Positions 25,548-33,843 of a stretch of 64,000 nt of DNA are shown here, piece by piece. The stretch spans positions 1 through 64,000 of the forward strand of contig CAZFKP010000006.1 in NCBI GenBank assembly GCA_964518725.1. Direction: 5' to 3'. The notes below the pieces were generated by a model. It worked only from the letters and a program-made list of their open reading frames with translations. It did not search any database and was not told the origin of the DNA. Position 1 is the first letter of the stretch. Every line of letters starts with the position of its first letter. The DNA is from JANRKF01 sp964518725 (GTDB lineage Bacteria > Pseudomonadota > Alphaproteobacteria > Rickettsiales > SXRF01). The translations under genes and the position numbers were made by a program.

Positions 25548-26470
25548 AACTTCTCCATCACCCGGAGCGTTGCCGAGCGCGAGCGTTGGTTGTCAGCAAT
25601 CTCCTCCGGTGAGGGAGTGAGTTTCTCCGGTTTGGGCAGGAAAAAAGAGGGAGCAGCCGCCTCGTCACTTTTCAATGCATGACGCGACTGCTCCCCAAAC
25701 CTACCGCAACGGGAGTGGTAGAACCGTTTGACAAGGCGATCTTCCAGCGAATGGAACGTCACCACCACGAGCCGTGCGCCGGGTGCGAGCAGTTCTTCCG
25801 CCTCTTTCAAGCCTTGTTCAATTGCTTCAAATTCCTGGTTTACATGAATGCGTAGCGCCTGAAAGCTCCGCGTCGCCAGGTCTGATTTCGAATATTTGTT
25901 GCCGAGTGCGTTGCGGATGATGTCCGCCAGTTGCAGCGTGCGGGTGATCGGCAGGCTGTCGCGGGCTTTGACAATCGCCGCCGCAATCCGCCGCGCCTGT
26001 TTTTCTTCGCCGTAATAATAAAGGATGTCGGCAAGCTCCGCCTCACTCGCATAGTTCACCACGTCGGCGGCATTCTGACCATCCGCACCCATCCGCATGT
26101 CGAGCGGCCCGTCATTCTTGAATGAGAACCCGCGTTCCGCCTCGTCAATCTGCATCGACGACACGCCGAGGTCGAGCACGACGCCATCGACCTTCTGCAC
26201 GCCTTGCGCGGCGAGGAAGGTGCACATATTGGAGAAATTCCCGAGAATCCACACGAAGCGATCAAAGAATTCGGCTTCGATCTTTTCGGCAAAGCGCTTG
26301 GTATTGGGATCACGGTCAAGCGCGTAGACCCGACAATTGGCAGCCTTCAGGATCGCACGGGAGTAGCCGCCAGCGCCGAAGGTGCCATCGACATACACGC
26401 CATTATCCTTCGGGGCGAGTGCCTTCACCATCTCCTTCACCATAACGGGCTTGTGCGGTGCATCGGTCAT
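25544..26470 (-). CDS. rsmH: 16S rRNA (cytosine-1402-N4)-methyltransferase
   Basis: SAM-dependent methyltransferase acting on C1402 of 16S rRNA. N-terminal HKPVMVKEMVKAL, the SAM loop VDGTFGAGGYSRAIL, VVLDLGVSSMQIDEAERGFSF and the C-terminal TFHSLEDRLVK motif identify it. It is 308 residues. Its ATG overlaps the stop of a 31-codon frame after mraZ. Confidence 0.96.
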   Translation of the reverse strand: MTDAPHKPVMVKEMVKALAPKDNGVYVDGTFGAGGYSRAILKAANCRVYALDRDPNTKRFAEKIEAEFFDRFVWILGNFSNMCTFLAAQGVQKVDGVVLDLGVSSMQIDEAERGFSFKNDGPLDMRMGADGQNAADVVNYASEAELADILYYYGEEKQARRIAAAIVKARDSLPITRTLQLADIIRNALGNKYSKSDLATRSFQALRIHVNQEFEAIEQGLKEAEELLAPGARLVVVTFHSLEDRLVKRFYHSRCGRFGEQSRHALKSDEAAAPSFFLPKPEKLTPSPEEIADNQRSRSATLRVMEKL

Positions 26471-26562
26471 GTAATGGTCCAGTGTTCACAACGGCGTTTG
26501 AGGAAAAAGAAAAAGCGGCGATACGTTTGTGTCCGGGTTATTACCATTACATGTGCACTCAT
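26467..26562 (-). CDS. 31-codon frame coupled at both ends between mraZ and rsmH
   Basis: ATG at 26562 overlaps the mraZ stop (ATGA), and its own TGA overlaps the rsmH ATG (ATGA). The predicted peptide starts MSAHVMVITRTQTYRRFFFF and ends KRRCEHWTIT. It is basic with four phenylalanines in a row. No family is known to me. It may encode a small protein or simply carry ribosomes from mraZ to rsmH. The double overlap is the only evidence. Confidence 0.45.
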   Translation of the reverse strand: MSAHVMVITRTQTYRRFFFFLKRRCEHWTIT

Positions 26563-27014
26563 GGTTGGCCTCCCTTGTTAAACAAATGATTGCGCTTGGC
26601 GCGGGCAAGCTCACGCGCCTGCGCCATATAGGATTCAAACGCCTTCGGTTCCCATATTTCAAAAATTTCACCCTTGCCGACAAAGGTCGCGGTGTCGGAA
26701 AGGTTCGCGGCTTTCATCAGATTGTCGGGCAGCACCACCCTGCCCTCGCCGTCAAATGCAAGCTGCACCGAGTCACCGAAGATGCTGGCGGAAAATGCGT
26801 CGCGCTCGGCAGAGTATGGGTCGAGCGCATCAATGCGTTCGTTCATTTTCTGGATACGGTTCATGCCGCACGCTTCGACGCACGGGTGCATGATCGAGCC
26901 ATAAGCAATGATGCCTGGAAACTCCTGTGCGGAGATGGCAGCGCGATAGGTCGCGGGCACGGACACCCGGTTCTTCTTATCGATGCGATTATGAAACGTC
27001 GATAAAAACAGCAT
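26559..27014 (-). CDS. mraZ: transcriptional regulator MraZ
   Basis: First gene of the dcw cluster. It has two SpoVT/AbrB-like repeats: N-terminal LSTFHNRIDKKNRVSVPATYR and central FDGEGRVVLPDNLMKAA. E. coli MraZ binds TGGGN repeats upstream of its own gene and represses the cluster; a matching array lies at 27071-27095. It is 151 residues. GGGGAG precedes the ATG by five bases. Confidence 0.95.
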   Translation of the reverse strand: MLFLSTFHNRIDKKNRVSVPATYRAAISAQEFPGIIAYGSIMHPCVEACGMNRIQKMNERIDALDPYSAERDAFSASIFGDSVQLAFDGEGRVVLPDNLMKAANLSDTATFVGKGEIFEIWEPKAFESYMAQARELARAKRNHLFNKGGQP

Positions 27015-27070
27015 CTAACTCCCCATCCCCCGCCCTTTGAACCCTTGCATTGCCATTGCGTGACAATATA

Positions 27071-27095
27071 TGGGATTTCATGGGCTATAATGGGA
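27071..27095. promoter_or_regulatory. candidate MraZ-binding repeats (three TGGGN, 10-bp period)
   Basis: TGGGA, TGGGC and TGGGA start at 27071, 27081 and 27091, each separated by five bases. This is the spacing described for E. coli MraZ targets. The array lies 57-81 bases upstream of mraZ, over the likely promoter. It reads TGGG on the strand opposite to mraZ transcription. Confidence 0.7.
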
Positions 27096-27229
27096 AACTA
27101 CCCCCACATCTTGGGCGAGTCAAGCATAAAGCTGTGTATTTATGGGGGTACGAATTTTTCTGGCATAAGCGTGGCAATGTTGTATAAACCACTAATTAAT
27201 AACTATAAAAACATTTGATGGAGCGCTTT

Positions 27230-27457
27230 ATGAAAAAAACATGGATGATCGCGGCCTTGTTCGCCGCTGCGGGCTGCACTACCCCGATGACCACCCTGAA
27301 ACATCCGAAGACCAAGCAGGTTGTCACCTGCGGCGGGTCGGCCACCGGGTCGTTCGTTGGCGGCGCGGTGGGTTACCACATGCAGAAATCCAATGATGTG
27401 GATTGTGTGAAAAACTATGAGAAACAAGGTTTCAAAGCCGTCGAGACCAAGGAATAG
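27230..27457 (+). CDS. small hypothetical lipoprotein
   Basis: 75 residues starting MKKTWMIAALFAAAGCTTP: a basic N-terminus, hydrophobic core and AAGC lipobox, with lipidation predicted at the Cys. GGAG lies eight bases before the ATG at 27230. The mature part is short with a Gly-rich segment (GGSATGSFVGGAVGYH) of the kind found in small outer-membrane or periplasmic lipoproteins, plus two further Cys. Function unknown. It is divergent from mraZ. Confidence 0.7.
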   Translation: MKKTWMIAALFAAAGCTTPMTTLKHPKTKQVVTCGGSATGSFVGGAVGYHMQKSNDVDCVKNYEKQGFKAVETKE

Positions 27458-27481
27458 CCATTCATTAACCAAGGAGTTTAT

Positions 27482-27664
27482 ATGCTGAAAAAATTATTGC
27501 CCATCGTCGCTATCGCCTTCCTCGCCGCCTGCACCTCGCCGGAAGCGCCCCAGCCCGCTGCTGAAACCAAGCAGTGCGAATGCTGCAAAGATAAGAAGGA
27601 TATGAAAGATTGCTGCTGCAAAGGCAAAAAAGGCAAGAAGCAATGCCACGGTGAACCAAAATAA
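27482..27664 (+). CDS. small Cys/Lys-rich lipoprotein
   Basis: 60 residues. The signal sequence MLKKLLPIVAIAFLAAC ends in a good lipobox. After a Pro/Glu spacer comes a dense cluster of Cys and Lys (CECCKDKKDMKDCCCKGKKG, then QCH), with six Cys in about 20 residues, suggesting metal binding or redox linkage. AAGGAG lies upstream of the ATG. It follows the first lipoprotein by 24 bases, so the two are probably co-transcribed. Confidence 0.7.
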   Translation: MLKKLLPIVAIAFLAACTSPEAPQPAAETKQCECCKDKKDMKDCCCKGKKGKKQCHGEPK

Positions 27665-27702
27665 TTTAGATTTCCTTATGTTCTTCACACCATACTAGGC
27701 TT

Positions 27703-28491
27703 ATGCCGCAATCTTCTGCCCGCCTACATTACGGCTTCACGCTCATCGAACTTTCCATCGTGCTTATCATCATCGCACTGGTGATCGGCGGGGTGGTGGT
27801 GAGCAAGGAAATGATTAACCAGTCTACGGTGTGCAATGTCGTGCGGCAGCTGGACACTTACCGCACGGCAGCTTATGCGTTTAGGGATAAATTCCAATGC
27901 CTGCCTGGCGACTGTTCGTTTGCCACACGCTTCTGGGGGCAGGACAACACCGCGAACGCATGTTACCGCGCTGCTGTCAGCGCTTACTCACCCCTTACCT
28001 GCAATGGGAATGGAAATGGCAGTGTCAGCAGCAGCGTTACAAACATCGTCTTCGTGGATTGGGGTTATGAGAATTTGCGCTTTTGGCAACATCTGTAGAA
28101 TGCCGGACTCATTACCGAACAATATACAGGCTATCTCTATCCCGGCACCTATATCGCAAAAGTCAATACCCCAACGATTAACGGCAATAACAGGATTATA
28201 TTAGATTATGCCACTTACACAACAGGCGTTAGTCCCATCCCGGCGACCACGCAATGGCTGCAAATTGTATCTGATAGCAACATCAATATGTACGCTGGGC
28301 CTTATCCCTTTACACCGGAACAGGCTATGTCGATCGATGTGAAGATTGATGATGGCATGCCTAACAGCGGCAAAACCCTTGGACACGGAATGGGATACTG
28401 CAAAACAGGCTCTAGCGCTACTGCAGATAGATACTATACCAATGGCGATGGGCGCGGCTGCAACCTCGCCATTGAATTCGTCAAACAATAA
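27703..28491 (+). pseudogene. type IV pilin-like protein gene with in-frame amber stop
   Basis: The N-terminus has a prepilin peptidase site (YGFTLIELSIVLIIIAL) with Gly before Phe, and Glu five residues into the mature protein. After 131 codons a TAG occurs at 28096-28098. The same frame continues without a break to a TAA at 28489-28491, encoding another 130 residues of plausible pilin-like domain (NAGLITEQYTGYLYPGTY...). Around the stop the text reads FWQHL-stop-NAGLI, so a CAG to TAG change is the simplest explanation. Without a suppressor the product would be truncated. An assembly error is also possible. Confidence 0.75.
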
Positions 28492-28495
28492 TGCC

Positions 28496-30664
28496 TCACC
28501 CCATGAATTTCGGCATCCACTCTTCGTTGAGCTGCTTAAGCTCGGCGGTGGCGATAGATTCGCTGCCCACCGTAATGGTGCCAGCCTGCGTGGTGCCCAG
28601 TTTGGAAACCGGCACGCTGGCTTTGAGCAAGGCTTCGGTGTGGGGTGGCTCGACGGCGAGGATATAGCGCGCCTGGTCTTCGCCGAAGGCGGTTTTGACA
28701 TCCATCTCATTCACTTTGAAACCGATGCCTTTGTAGGACATTTCAGTAAGTGCTACGAGCAACCCGCCATCCGACACGTCATGACATGATACAACTTTTC
28801 CCGATTGAATGAGGTCGCGCACGAAATCGCCGTGGGCTTTTTCAGCGGCGAGGTCAACCGGCGGTGGCGCCCCTTCTTCGCGTTTCTCGATTTCGCGCAG
28901 ATACAGTGACTGGCCTAAATGGCCTTTGGTTTCACCAACCAAGAGAATATCAAGACCAGCCTTGGTGAACGCACTGCCCACATGCTTGGTAACGTCTTTT
29001 AAAATACCAACGCCACCGATAGCCGGGGTGGGTTGCACGCCTTTGCCGTTGGTTTCGTTGTAGAGCGAGACATTGCCAGAAATGATCGGATAGTTAAGCG
29101 CGCGGCAGGCTTCGCCCATGCCTTGCAGGCAACCCACGATCTGACCCATGATTTCCGGCTTTTCGGGGTTGCCGAAATTAAGGCAGTTGGTGATCGCAAG
29201 CGGCGTGGCGCCGACAGCGGTCAGGTTACGCCATGTTTCAGCTACCGCCTGCTTTCCACCTTCAACCGGATCCGCCAAACAGTAGCGCGGCGTAACATCG
29301 GTCGTGATAGCCAAGGCTTTTTCCTTGCCGTGGATGCGTACAATCGCGGCATCGCCACCCGGGCGGGCGACGGTGTCGTTGCCGACCATGTGATCGTATT
29401 GTTCGTAGATCCAGCGTTTGCTCGCGAGGTCAGGACAGGCGACCAGCGTTTTTAACGCGGCAATTACATTGCCTTCTTTCACCACAATATCTTTCGCGGC
29501 GACTTTTTTGATTTCATACGGCCGATCATAGACCGGCGCATCGGTGGAAACCGGAGCGATGGGCATGTTCGCGGCTTCGACGCCATGCATAAGCAGGCGG
29601 ATATTGCCGGTGTCAGTAATTTTCCCGATTTCAGCGAAATCGAGTTCCCATTTATCAAAGATTTTACGGGCGAGTTCGACTTTTTCAGGTTTCAGGATCA
29701 TCAGCATGCGCTCTTGCGATTCGGAAAGCATAATCTCATACGGCGTCATACCCTCTTCGCGCATCGGCACTTTGTCGAGCTCCAGCTCAATGCCAACCCC
29801 CCCCTTGCCGCCCATTTCGAGCGAGCTGGAAGTAAGACCCGCGGCGCCCATATCCTGAATGGCGATGATGGCATCTTCCTGCATGAGTTCGAGGCATGCC
29901 TCGATGAGCAGTTTTTCGGTGAAGGGATCGCCCACTTGAACGGTGGGGCGTTTTTCTTCCGACGCGTCGTCGAATTCCGCGGAGGCCATGGTGGCGCCAT
30001 GGATGCCGTCTCTGCCCGTTTTGGAGCCGACATAAATGACCGGGTTGCCGATACCGGCAGCGGCAGAATAAAATATTTTGTCGGTGCGGGCGATGCCGAC
30101 CGTCATGGCGTTCACCAGAATATTGCCATTATAGGATGGGTGGAAAATGCACTCGCCGCCGACAGTGGGAACGCCCACGCAATTGCCGTAGGAGCCGATG
30201 CCGGCGACGACGCCGTTGACCAGATATTTGGTTTTTGGGTGGGATGGCTCGCCGAAGCGCAGCGCGTTCATGTTGGCGATAGGCCTAGCGCCCATGGTAA
30301 AGACGTCGCGCATGATGCCGCCGACGCCGGTGGCGGCACCCTGAAACGGTTCGATGTAGGATGGGTGGTTGTGGGATTCCATTTTGAAAATGGCGGCGTC
30401 GCCATCGCCAATGTCAATCACGCCGGCATTTTCGCCGGGGCCACAAATGACCCACGGCGCTTCGGTGGGCAGGCCGCGCAGATGCTTGCGGGTAGTTTTA
30501 TAGGAGCAATGTTCCGACCACATGACCGAGAAAATGCCCAGCTCGACGATGTTCGGCTCGCGACCCAATACTTTCAGCACGCGCTGGTATTCCTCGGCGG
30601 AAAGCCCATGTTCCTTGACGATTTGCGGGGTGATTTCGATTTTTTGCGCGGCGCTGTTTTTCAT
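28496..30664 (-). CDS. purL: FGAM synthase catalytic subunit PurL
   Basis: ATP-dependent synthetase subunit that works with PurQ and PurS. Family blocks are IFSVMWSEHCSYKTTRKHL, KMESHNHPSYIEPFQGAATG, the DMGAAGLTSSSLEM loop and CHDVSDGGLLVAL. It is about 720 residues from ATG 30664 (MKNSAAQKIEITPQIV); an in-frame start at 30700 would add 12 residues without a better ribosome site. It is about 23 kb from purCSQ and on the other strand. Confidence 0.96.
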   Translation of the reverse strand: MKNSAAQKIEITPQIVKEHGLSAEEYQRVLKVLGREPNIVELGIFSVMWSEHCSYKTTRKHLRGLPTEAPWVICGPGENAGVIDIGDGDAAIFKMESHNHPSYIEPFQGAATGVGGIMRDVFTMGARPIANMNALRFGEPSHPKTKYLVNGVVAGIGSYGNCVGVPTVGGECIFHPSYNGNILVNAMTVGIARTDKIFYSAAAGIGNPVIYVGSKTGRDGIHGATMASAEFDDASEEKRPTVQVGDPFTEKLLIEACLELMQEDAIIAIQDMGAAGLTSSSLEMGGKGGVGIELELDKVPMREEGMTPYEIMLSESQERMLMILKPEKVELARKIFDKWELDFAEIGKITDTGNIRLLMHGVEAANMPIAPVSTDAPVYDRPYEIKKVAAKDIVVKEGNVIAALKTLVACPDLASKRWIYEQYDHMVGNDTVARPGGDAAIVRIHGKEKALAITTDVTPRYCLADPVEGGKQAVAETWRNLTAVGATPLAITNCLNFGNPEKPEIMGQIVGCLQGMGEACRALNYPIISGNVSLYNETNGKGVQPTPAIGGVGILKDVTKHVGSAFTKAGLDILLVGETKGHLGQSLYLREIEKREEGAPPPVDLAAEKAHGDFVRDLIQSGKVVSCHDVSDGGLLVALTEMSYKGIGFKVNEMDVKTAFGEDQARYILAVEPPHTEALLKASVPVSKLGTTQAGTITVGSESIATAELKQLNEEWMPKFMG

Positions 30665-30713
30665 GTGGTGTTTGTTAGCAATGTTAGTGTTTGGGTGCAA
30701 GTGGAATGAATTT

Positions 30714-30798
30714 CGTCATCGCGAGGGAGTGAAGCGACCGTGGCGATCCAGCTTTCTTTAAGGCAAGATGGATTGCCGCGCTTCGCTCGCTAATGACG
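30714..30798. repeat. long imperfect palindromic repeat
   Basis: Left arm CGTCATCGCGAGGGAGTGAA and right arm TTCGCTCGCTAATGACG are imperfect reverse complements; inner parts CGATCCA and TGGATTGC also pair. Elements of this type are common dispersed palindromes in alphaproteobacterial and related genomes. A shorter relative may lie at 41194-41253. Confidence 0.65.
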
Positions 30799-30871
30799 GC
30801 TCAATTTGCAGAGTACACCTACCCTGCACGCCACGGAAGAGGTAACAGACAAAATAATTCCACATTTTTTT

Positions 30872-30906
30872 GTTCCCGCGATTTCTTGTTAGAAATCACA
30901 TAGAAC
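30872..30906. repeat. hairpin repeat, copy 1
   Basis: Core GATTTCT-TGTT-AGAAATC with outer GTTC/GAAC arms. About three quarters of the bases match 47613-47647, and stem differences between the copies are paired (T-A against C-G). Confidence 0.55.
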
Positions 30907-31120
30907 GCAGCGTTGCTGGCTGATAGCTCTGTATTTTTTTGTGTCTTCGACCCTTCCGTGACCAGCCTTTTCATGCTACGCGCGCGCTCCAATATATATT
31001 GTATAATAATCATATGGTTACAAAGATCACGGCTTGTCACAAAAGCTTCATTTTTATTGGGGCGCGGGATGGGTTAGGATGAAAACACCTAAAAAGCAGG
31101 ATTTGCAGGAGAAGAACGTT

Positions 31121-32632
31121 ATGGACTTGAAGCCAATCAATGATGCGATCGCCCACAGTTTTGCACAGACCCCATTGGCAGGTGCGGGCATCAGCGTTAC
31201 TGCGGATTATGATAGCCCGCAATTTGCGGAATCGCCCATTCCAATGGCGAATATCGTGATTAATATCGCCGATAATGGCAACAACACCATCGCAACCGAC
31301 CCTGAAAGTGTCAATTACGTGAAGACGGCTCTGGGTGGGCTTGCCGCATTCAAACCTTTTGCAACTTTTGAAACCAAAAAACCTGAAGATATAGAACAAG
31401 AGCAAGCCACCCGCTTTTCCGAACTGCAAAAGCTGACGCCCAATCTGATCCCAGAAGTGTATAATGAATATTTTCAACAACGCGTGAAAAATGCCCTGCA
31501 GCATCAGCAAAATGATGGGTGGAGTGAGCATGCAGCCAGCATCCAGCGTACCGACACGGAAGTGGCCGTGACTTTCCAAATACCCAAATATGTGAACCCC
31601 GACGATGTGGAAAAACTAGCGGAATTGAATAAGGACAATATCCTTAAATTTCTTGGGGAGTATATTGACCGCAAGCACCCAGCACTTAAAGGCCAGGCCA
31701 ATCATCTTGATATGGTGGTTGAAACCATTAGTTACGATGATTACAAGAATCTCAAAATTACCTTCCGCTCAAAAGAAGTGATGGAGGCCATGAAAAAAGA
31801 GGGTGGGATTGCCGCACTTTCCGCTGAAGAGCACCAAAAACTTAAAGACACGAACCCACTCATGAAACTGCGTGATGGCAGTGCGAATACACCGGAAAAC
31901 CCGCCGGAGTTGCAAAAAGCGCTGGCGCGCTCCATCTTCCAGGCTGCACCGCACCTGACCGCAAAACTTGCTAAAGCGCCTGACATGTTTGCTGCCGTTT
32001 CCAAACCGCTGATGAAGCTTCGCAGTCAACCAGGCACTTCACCGGAGGTGATTGAGAAAATTGATGCATTCCTAAGTCACGACATGTTTAAAAGCCGTGA
32101 ACTGATTGAGTCTGCCGGGAAAAAAGGTGCTTTTGTTCCCACACCAGCAGCTGTTAATAGACTACGCGAGCACGGCAAAGTTCTCAATGTTCTTCAGGCT
32201 TGCATCGCCGTCCCTCGGGATAAAGCACCGGAAGTTCTTGCGCAGCTTGCTTCCCAAACGACCGGCATTGCCGCCGCAGGCCTGGCCGCCAGCACGCCAG
32301 AGGCTAATGTGGCCGCTGCCGGGGCGGCGGCCGTGTGCGCGGACAATGAAATCGCCGTTGCCGCCGCCGGAGCAGGCGCGACGCCCGATGGCGCAATCGC
32401 GGGCGCTGGTGCTGCCTGCCTGCCGAAAGAACCGGTGGCTCATGCCAAGGACAAACCCATCGGCCAGATCGGCGGGGTGCCAGTCACCGAGCGGGCAATT
32501 GAAACCTTCCTCGATAAAATCGGCGCCACCCCGAAGCTCCCCGCCGACATGGCGCATGCGCCGCGTCCGGCAAGCCTTGCCGAGCGCGAAGCGACCCGCA
32601 CGCCCGGCAGCAACGTGCAATTAGGCGCCTGA
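31121..32632 (+). CDS. hypothetical protein with Ala-rich C-terminal region
   Basis: 503 residues from ATG 31121 (MDLKPINDAIAHSFAQ), chosen for GGAG upstream; the frame is open back to 31034 but that part has no ribosome site. The N-terminal 260 residues look folded (VNIADNGNN, VTFQIPKYVNP, ITFRSKEVMEAMKK). The middle is helical, and about 395-450 is Ala/Gly-rich low-complexity sequence. No signal peptide, membrane segment or known motif. A TTGTCACAA box lies 81-87 bases upstream. It resembles the other cytosolic orphans in the window and may be a secretion substrate, but there is no direct evidence. Confidence 0.7.
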   Translation: MDLKPINDAIAHSFAQTPLAGAGISVTADYDSPQFAESPIPMANIVINIADNGNNTIATDPESVNYVKTALGGLAAFKPFATFETKKPEDIEQEQATRFSELQKLTPNLIPEVYNEYFQQRVKNALQHQQNDGWSEHAASIQRTDTEVAVTFQIPKYVNPDDVEKLAELNKDNILKFLGEYIDRKHPALKGQANHLDMVVETISYDDYKNLKITFRSKEVMEAMKKEGGIAALSAEEHQKLKDTNPLMKLRDGSANTPENPPELQKALARSIFQAAPHLTAKLAKAPDMFAAVSKPLMKLRSQPGTSPEVIEKIDAFLSHDMFKSRELIESAGKKGAFVPTPAAVNRLREHGKVLNVLQACIAVPRDKAPEVLAQLASQTTGIAAAGLAASTPEANVAAAGAAAVCADNEIAVAAAGAGATPDGAIAGAGAACLPKEPVAHAKDKPIGQIGGVPVTERAIETFLDKIGATPKLPADMAHAPRPASLAEREATRTPGSNVQLGA

Positions 32633-32691
32633 CCGACAGCACCCGCCAATAACGGGGTGACAAATGCGGCCACAGCCTCTATAACCCACGC

Positions 32692-33837
32692 ATGAACATC
32701 ATCACCGACAATGCGGCGCTTGCGGCCTTTTGCAAAGCGGCCGTAAGATATCCTTACATCACGCTCGACACGGAGTTCATACGTGAGAAGACCTATTGGC
32801 CGCAACTCTGCCTGATCCAGGCAGCCCATGCGGACGATGCGGCCATTATCGACCCCATGGCTGAGGGAATCGATTTAGCGCCGCTGTTCGAGCTGCTGCA
32901 AAATAAAAAAGTGACCAAAGTTTTCCACGCGGCACGGCAGGATATTGAAATTTTCTATCACCTGAGCGGCAAGATGCCCGCGCCGATTTTCGACACCCAG
33001 ATCGCGGCCAGTGTCTGCGGCTACGGCGAATCGGCGAGCTATGAATCGCTGGTAAACGCCATCGTCGGTGCATCCGTCGATAAAAGCTCGCGCTACTCCG
33101 ACTGGGCGGCGCGCCCGCTTTCGGACACACAGCTTTCCTATGCGCTCTCCGATGTCACCCATTTGCGCCCAATTTACGAGCGCCTGCGCGGCCAAGTGGA
33201 GGGCGCGAACCGCACCGCCTGGATTGCCGAAGAATTCGCTGCACTGATCGACCCATCCCTCTACGACGCCAACCCCGAGGATTGCTACAAGCGCATCAAG
33301 GCGGGCAGCCTGAAACCCCGCCACCTGATCGTGCTCAAAAAACTTGCCGCATGGCGCGAAGTGCAGGCGCAGAAGAACGATGTGCCGCGCGGCCGCATCG
33401 TCAAGGATGAAGTGATGGTGGAGCTGGCGCTGGTTTCGCCGAAAAATGAAACCGAGATGGGGCGTATCCGGAATATCCAGGCAGGGCTTGCCAAGAAATA
33501 CACCAAGACCATCCTCGACCACATTGCCGAAGCGCTCGCCACGCCGCAAAGCGAATGGCCGCAAATGAGCCGTGGCCGACGACTTCCGGAAGGCACCTCG
33601 ACGGTGGTGTCGATGCTGCAGCTCCTGCTGAAAGTCCAGGCCGACAAGCATAATATCGCGGGCAGCATGATCGCCAATAAAGATGATCTGGAAGCGCTTG
33701 CCATGGGTGCCGAATCACCGCTTACCTCCGGCTGGCGCTATGACGTGTTTGGCAAAGCCGCGGAAGCGCTGATGCACGGCAAACTCAAAATTTCGCTGAA
33801 TCCGAAGAATAAAAGCGTGGTGCTGGAGGAAGTGTAG
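32692..33837 (+). CDS. rnd: ribonuclease D
   Basis: 3'-5' exoribonuclease of the DEDD class acting in tRNA 3' maturation. It has LDTEFIREKTYWPQLCLIQ (Asp26, Glu28), VFHAARQDIEIFYHL, the C-terminal Tyr-Asp exonuclease motif region around LSYALSDVTHL, and an HRDC-like helical domain after residue 200. It is 381 residues, the usual length. It stands alone, 59 bases after the orphan gene. Confidence 0.94.
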   Translation: MNIITDNAALAAFCKAAVRYPYITLDTEFIREKTYWPQLCLIQAAHADDAAIIDPMAEGIDLAPLFELLQNKKVTKVFHAARQDIEIFYHLSGKMPAPIFDTQIAASVCGYGESASYESLVNAIVGASVDKSSRYSDWAARPLSDTQLSYALSDVTHLRPIYERLRGQVEGANRTAWIAEEFAALIDPSLYDANPEDCYKRIKAGSLKPRHLIVLKKLAAWREVQAQKNDVPRGRIVKDEVMVELALVSPKNETEMGRIRNIQAGLAKKYTKTILDHIAEALATPQSEWPQMSRGRRLPEGTSTVVSMLQLLLKVQADKHNIAGSMIANKDDLEALAMGAESPLTSGWRYDVFGKAAEALMHGKLKISLNPKNKSVVLEEV

Positions 33838-33843
33838 TTACTG

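Larger units (their letters stand above)
30665..31120. other. 456-bp intergenic region between purL and an orphan gene
   Basis: No convincing gene. It holds a long imperfect palindrome (30714-30798), a second hairpin repeat (30872-30906), an AT-rich stretch near 31000-31015 that could hold promoter elements, and TTGTCACAA at 31034, 81-87 bases before the next start. Short frames here lack a ribosome site. Confidence 0.6.

Noticed and set aside
29585..30709. 374-codon frame antisense to purL
   Set aside because: Complete overlap with purL, whose motifs are unmistakable; no start signal.
30819..31040. 73-codon minus-strand frame in the purL-orphan gap
   Set aside because: Overlaps the hairpin repeat and has no ribosome site or family-like sequence.
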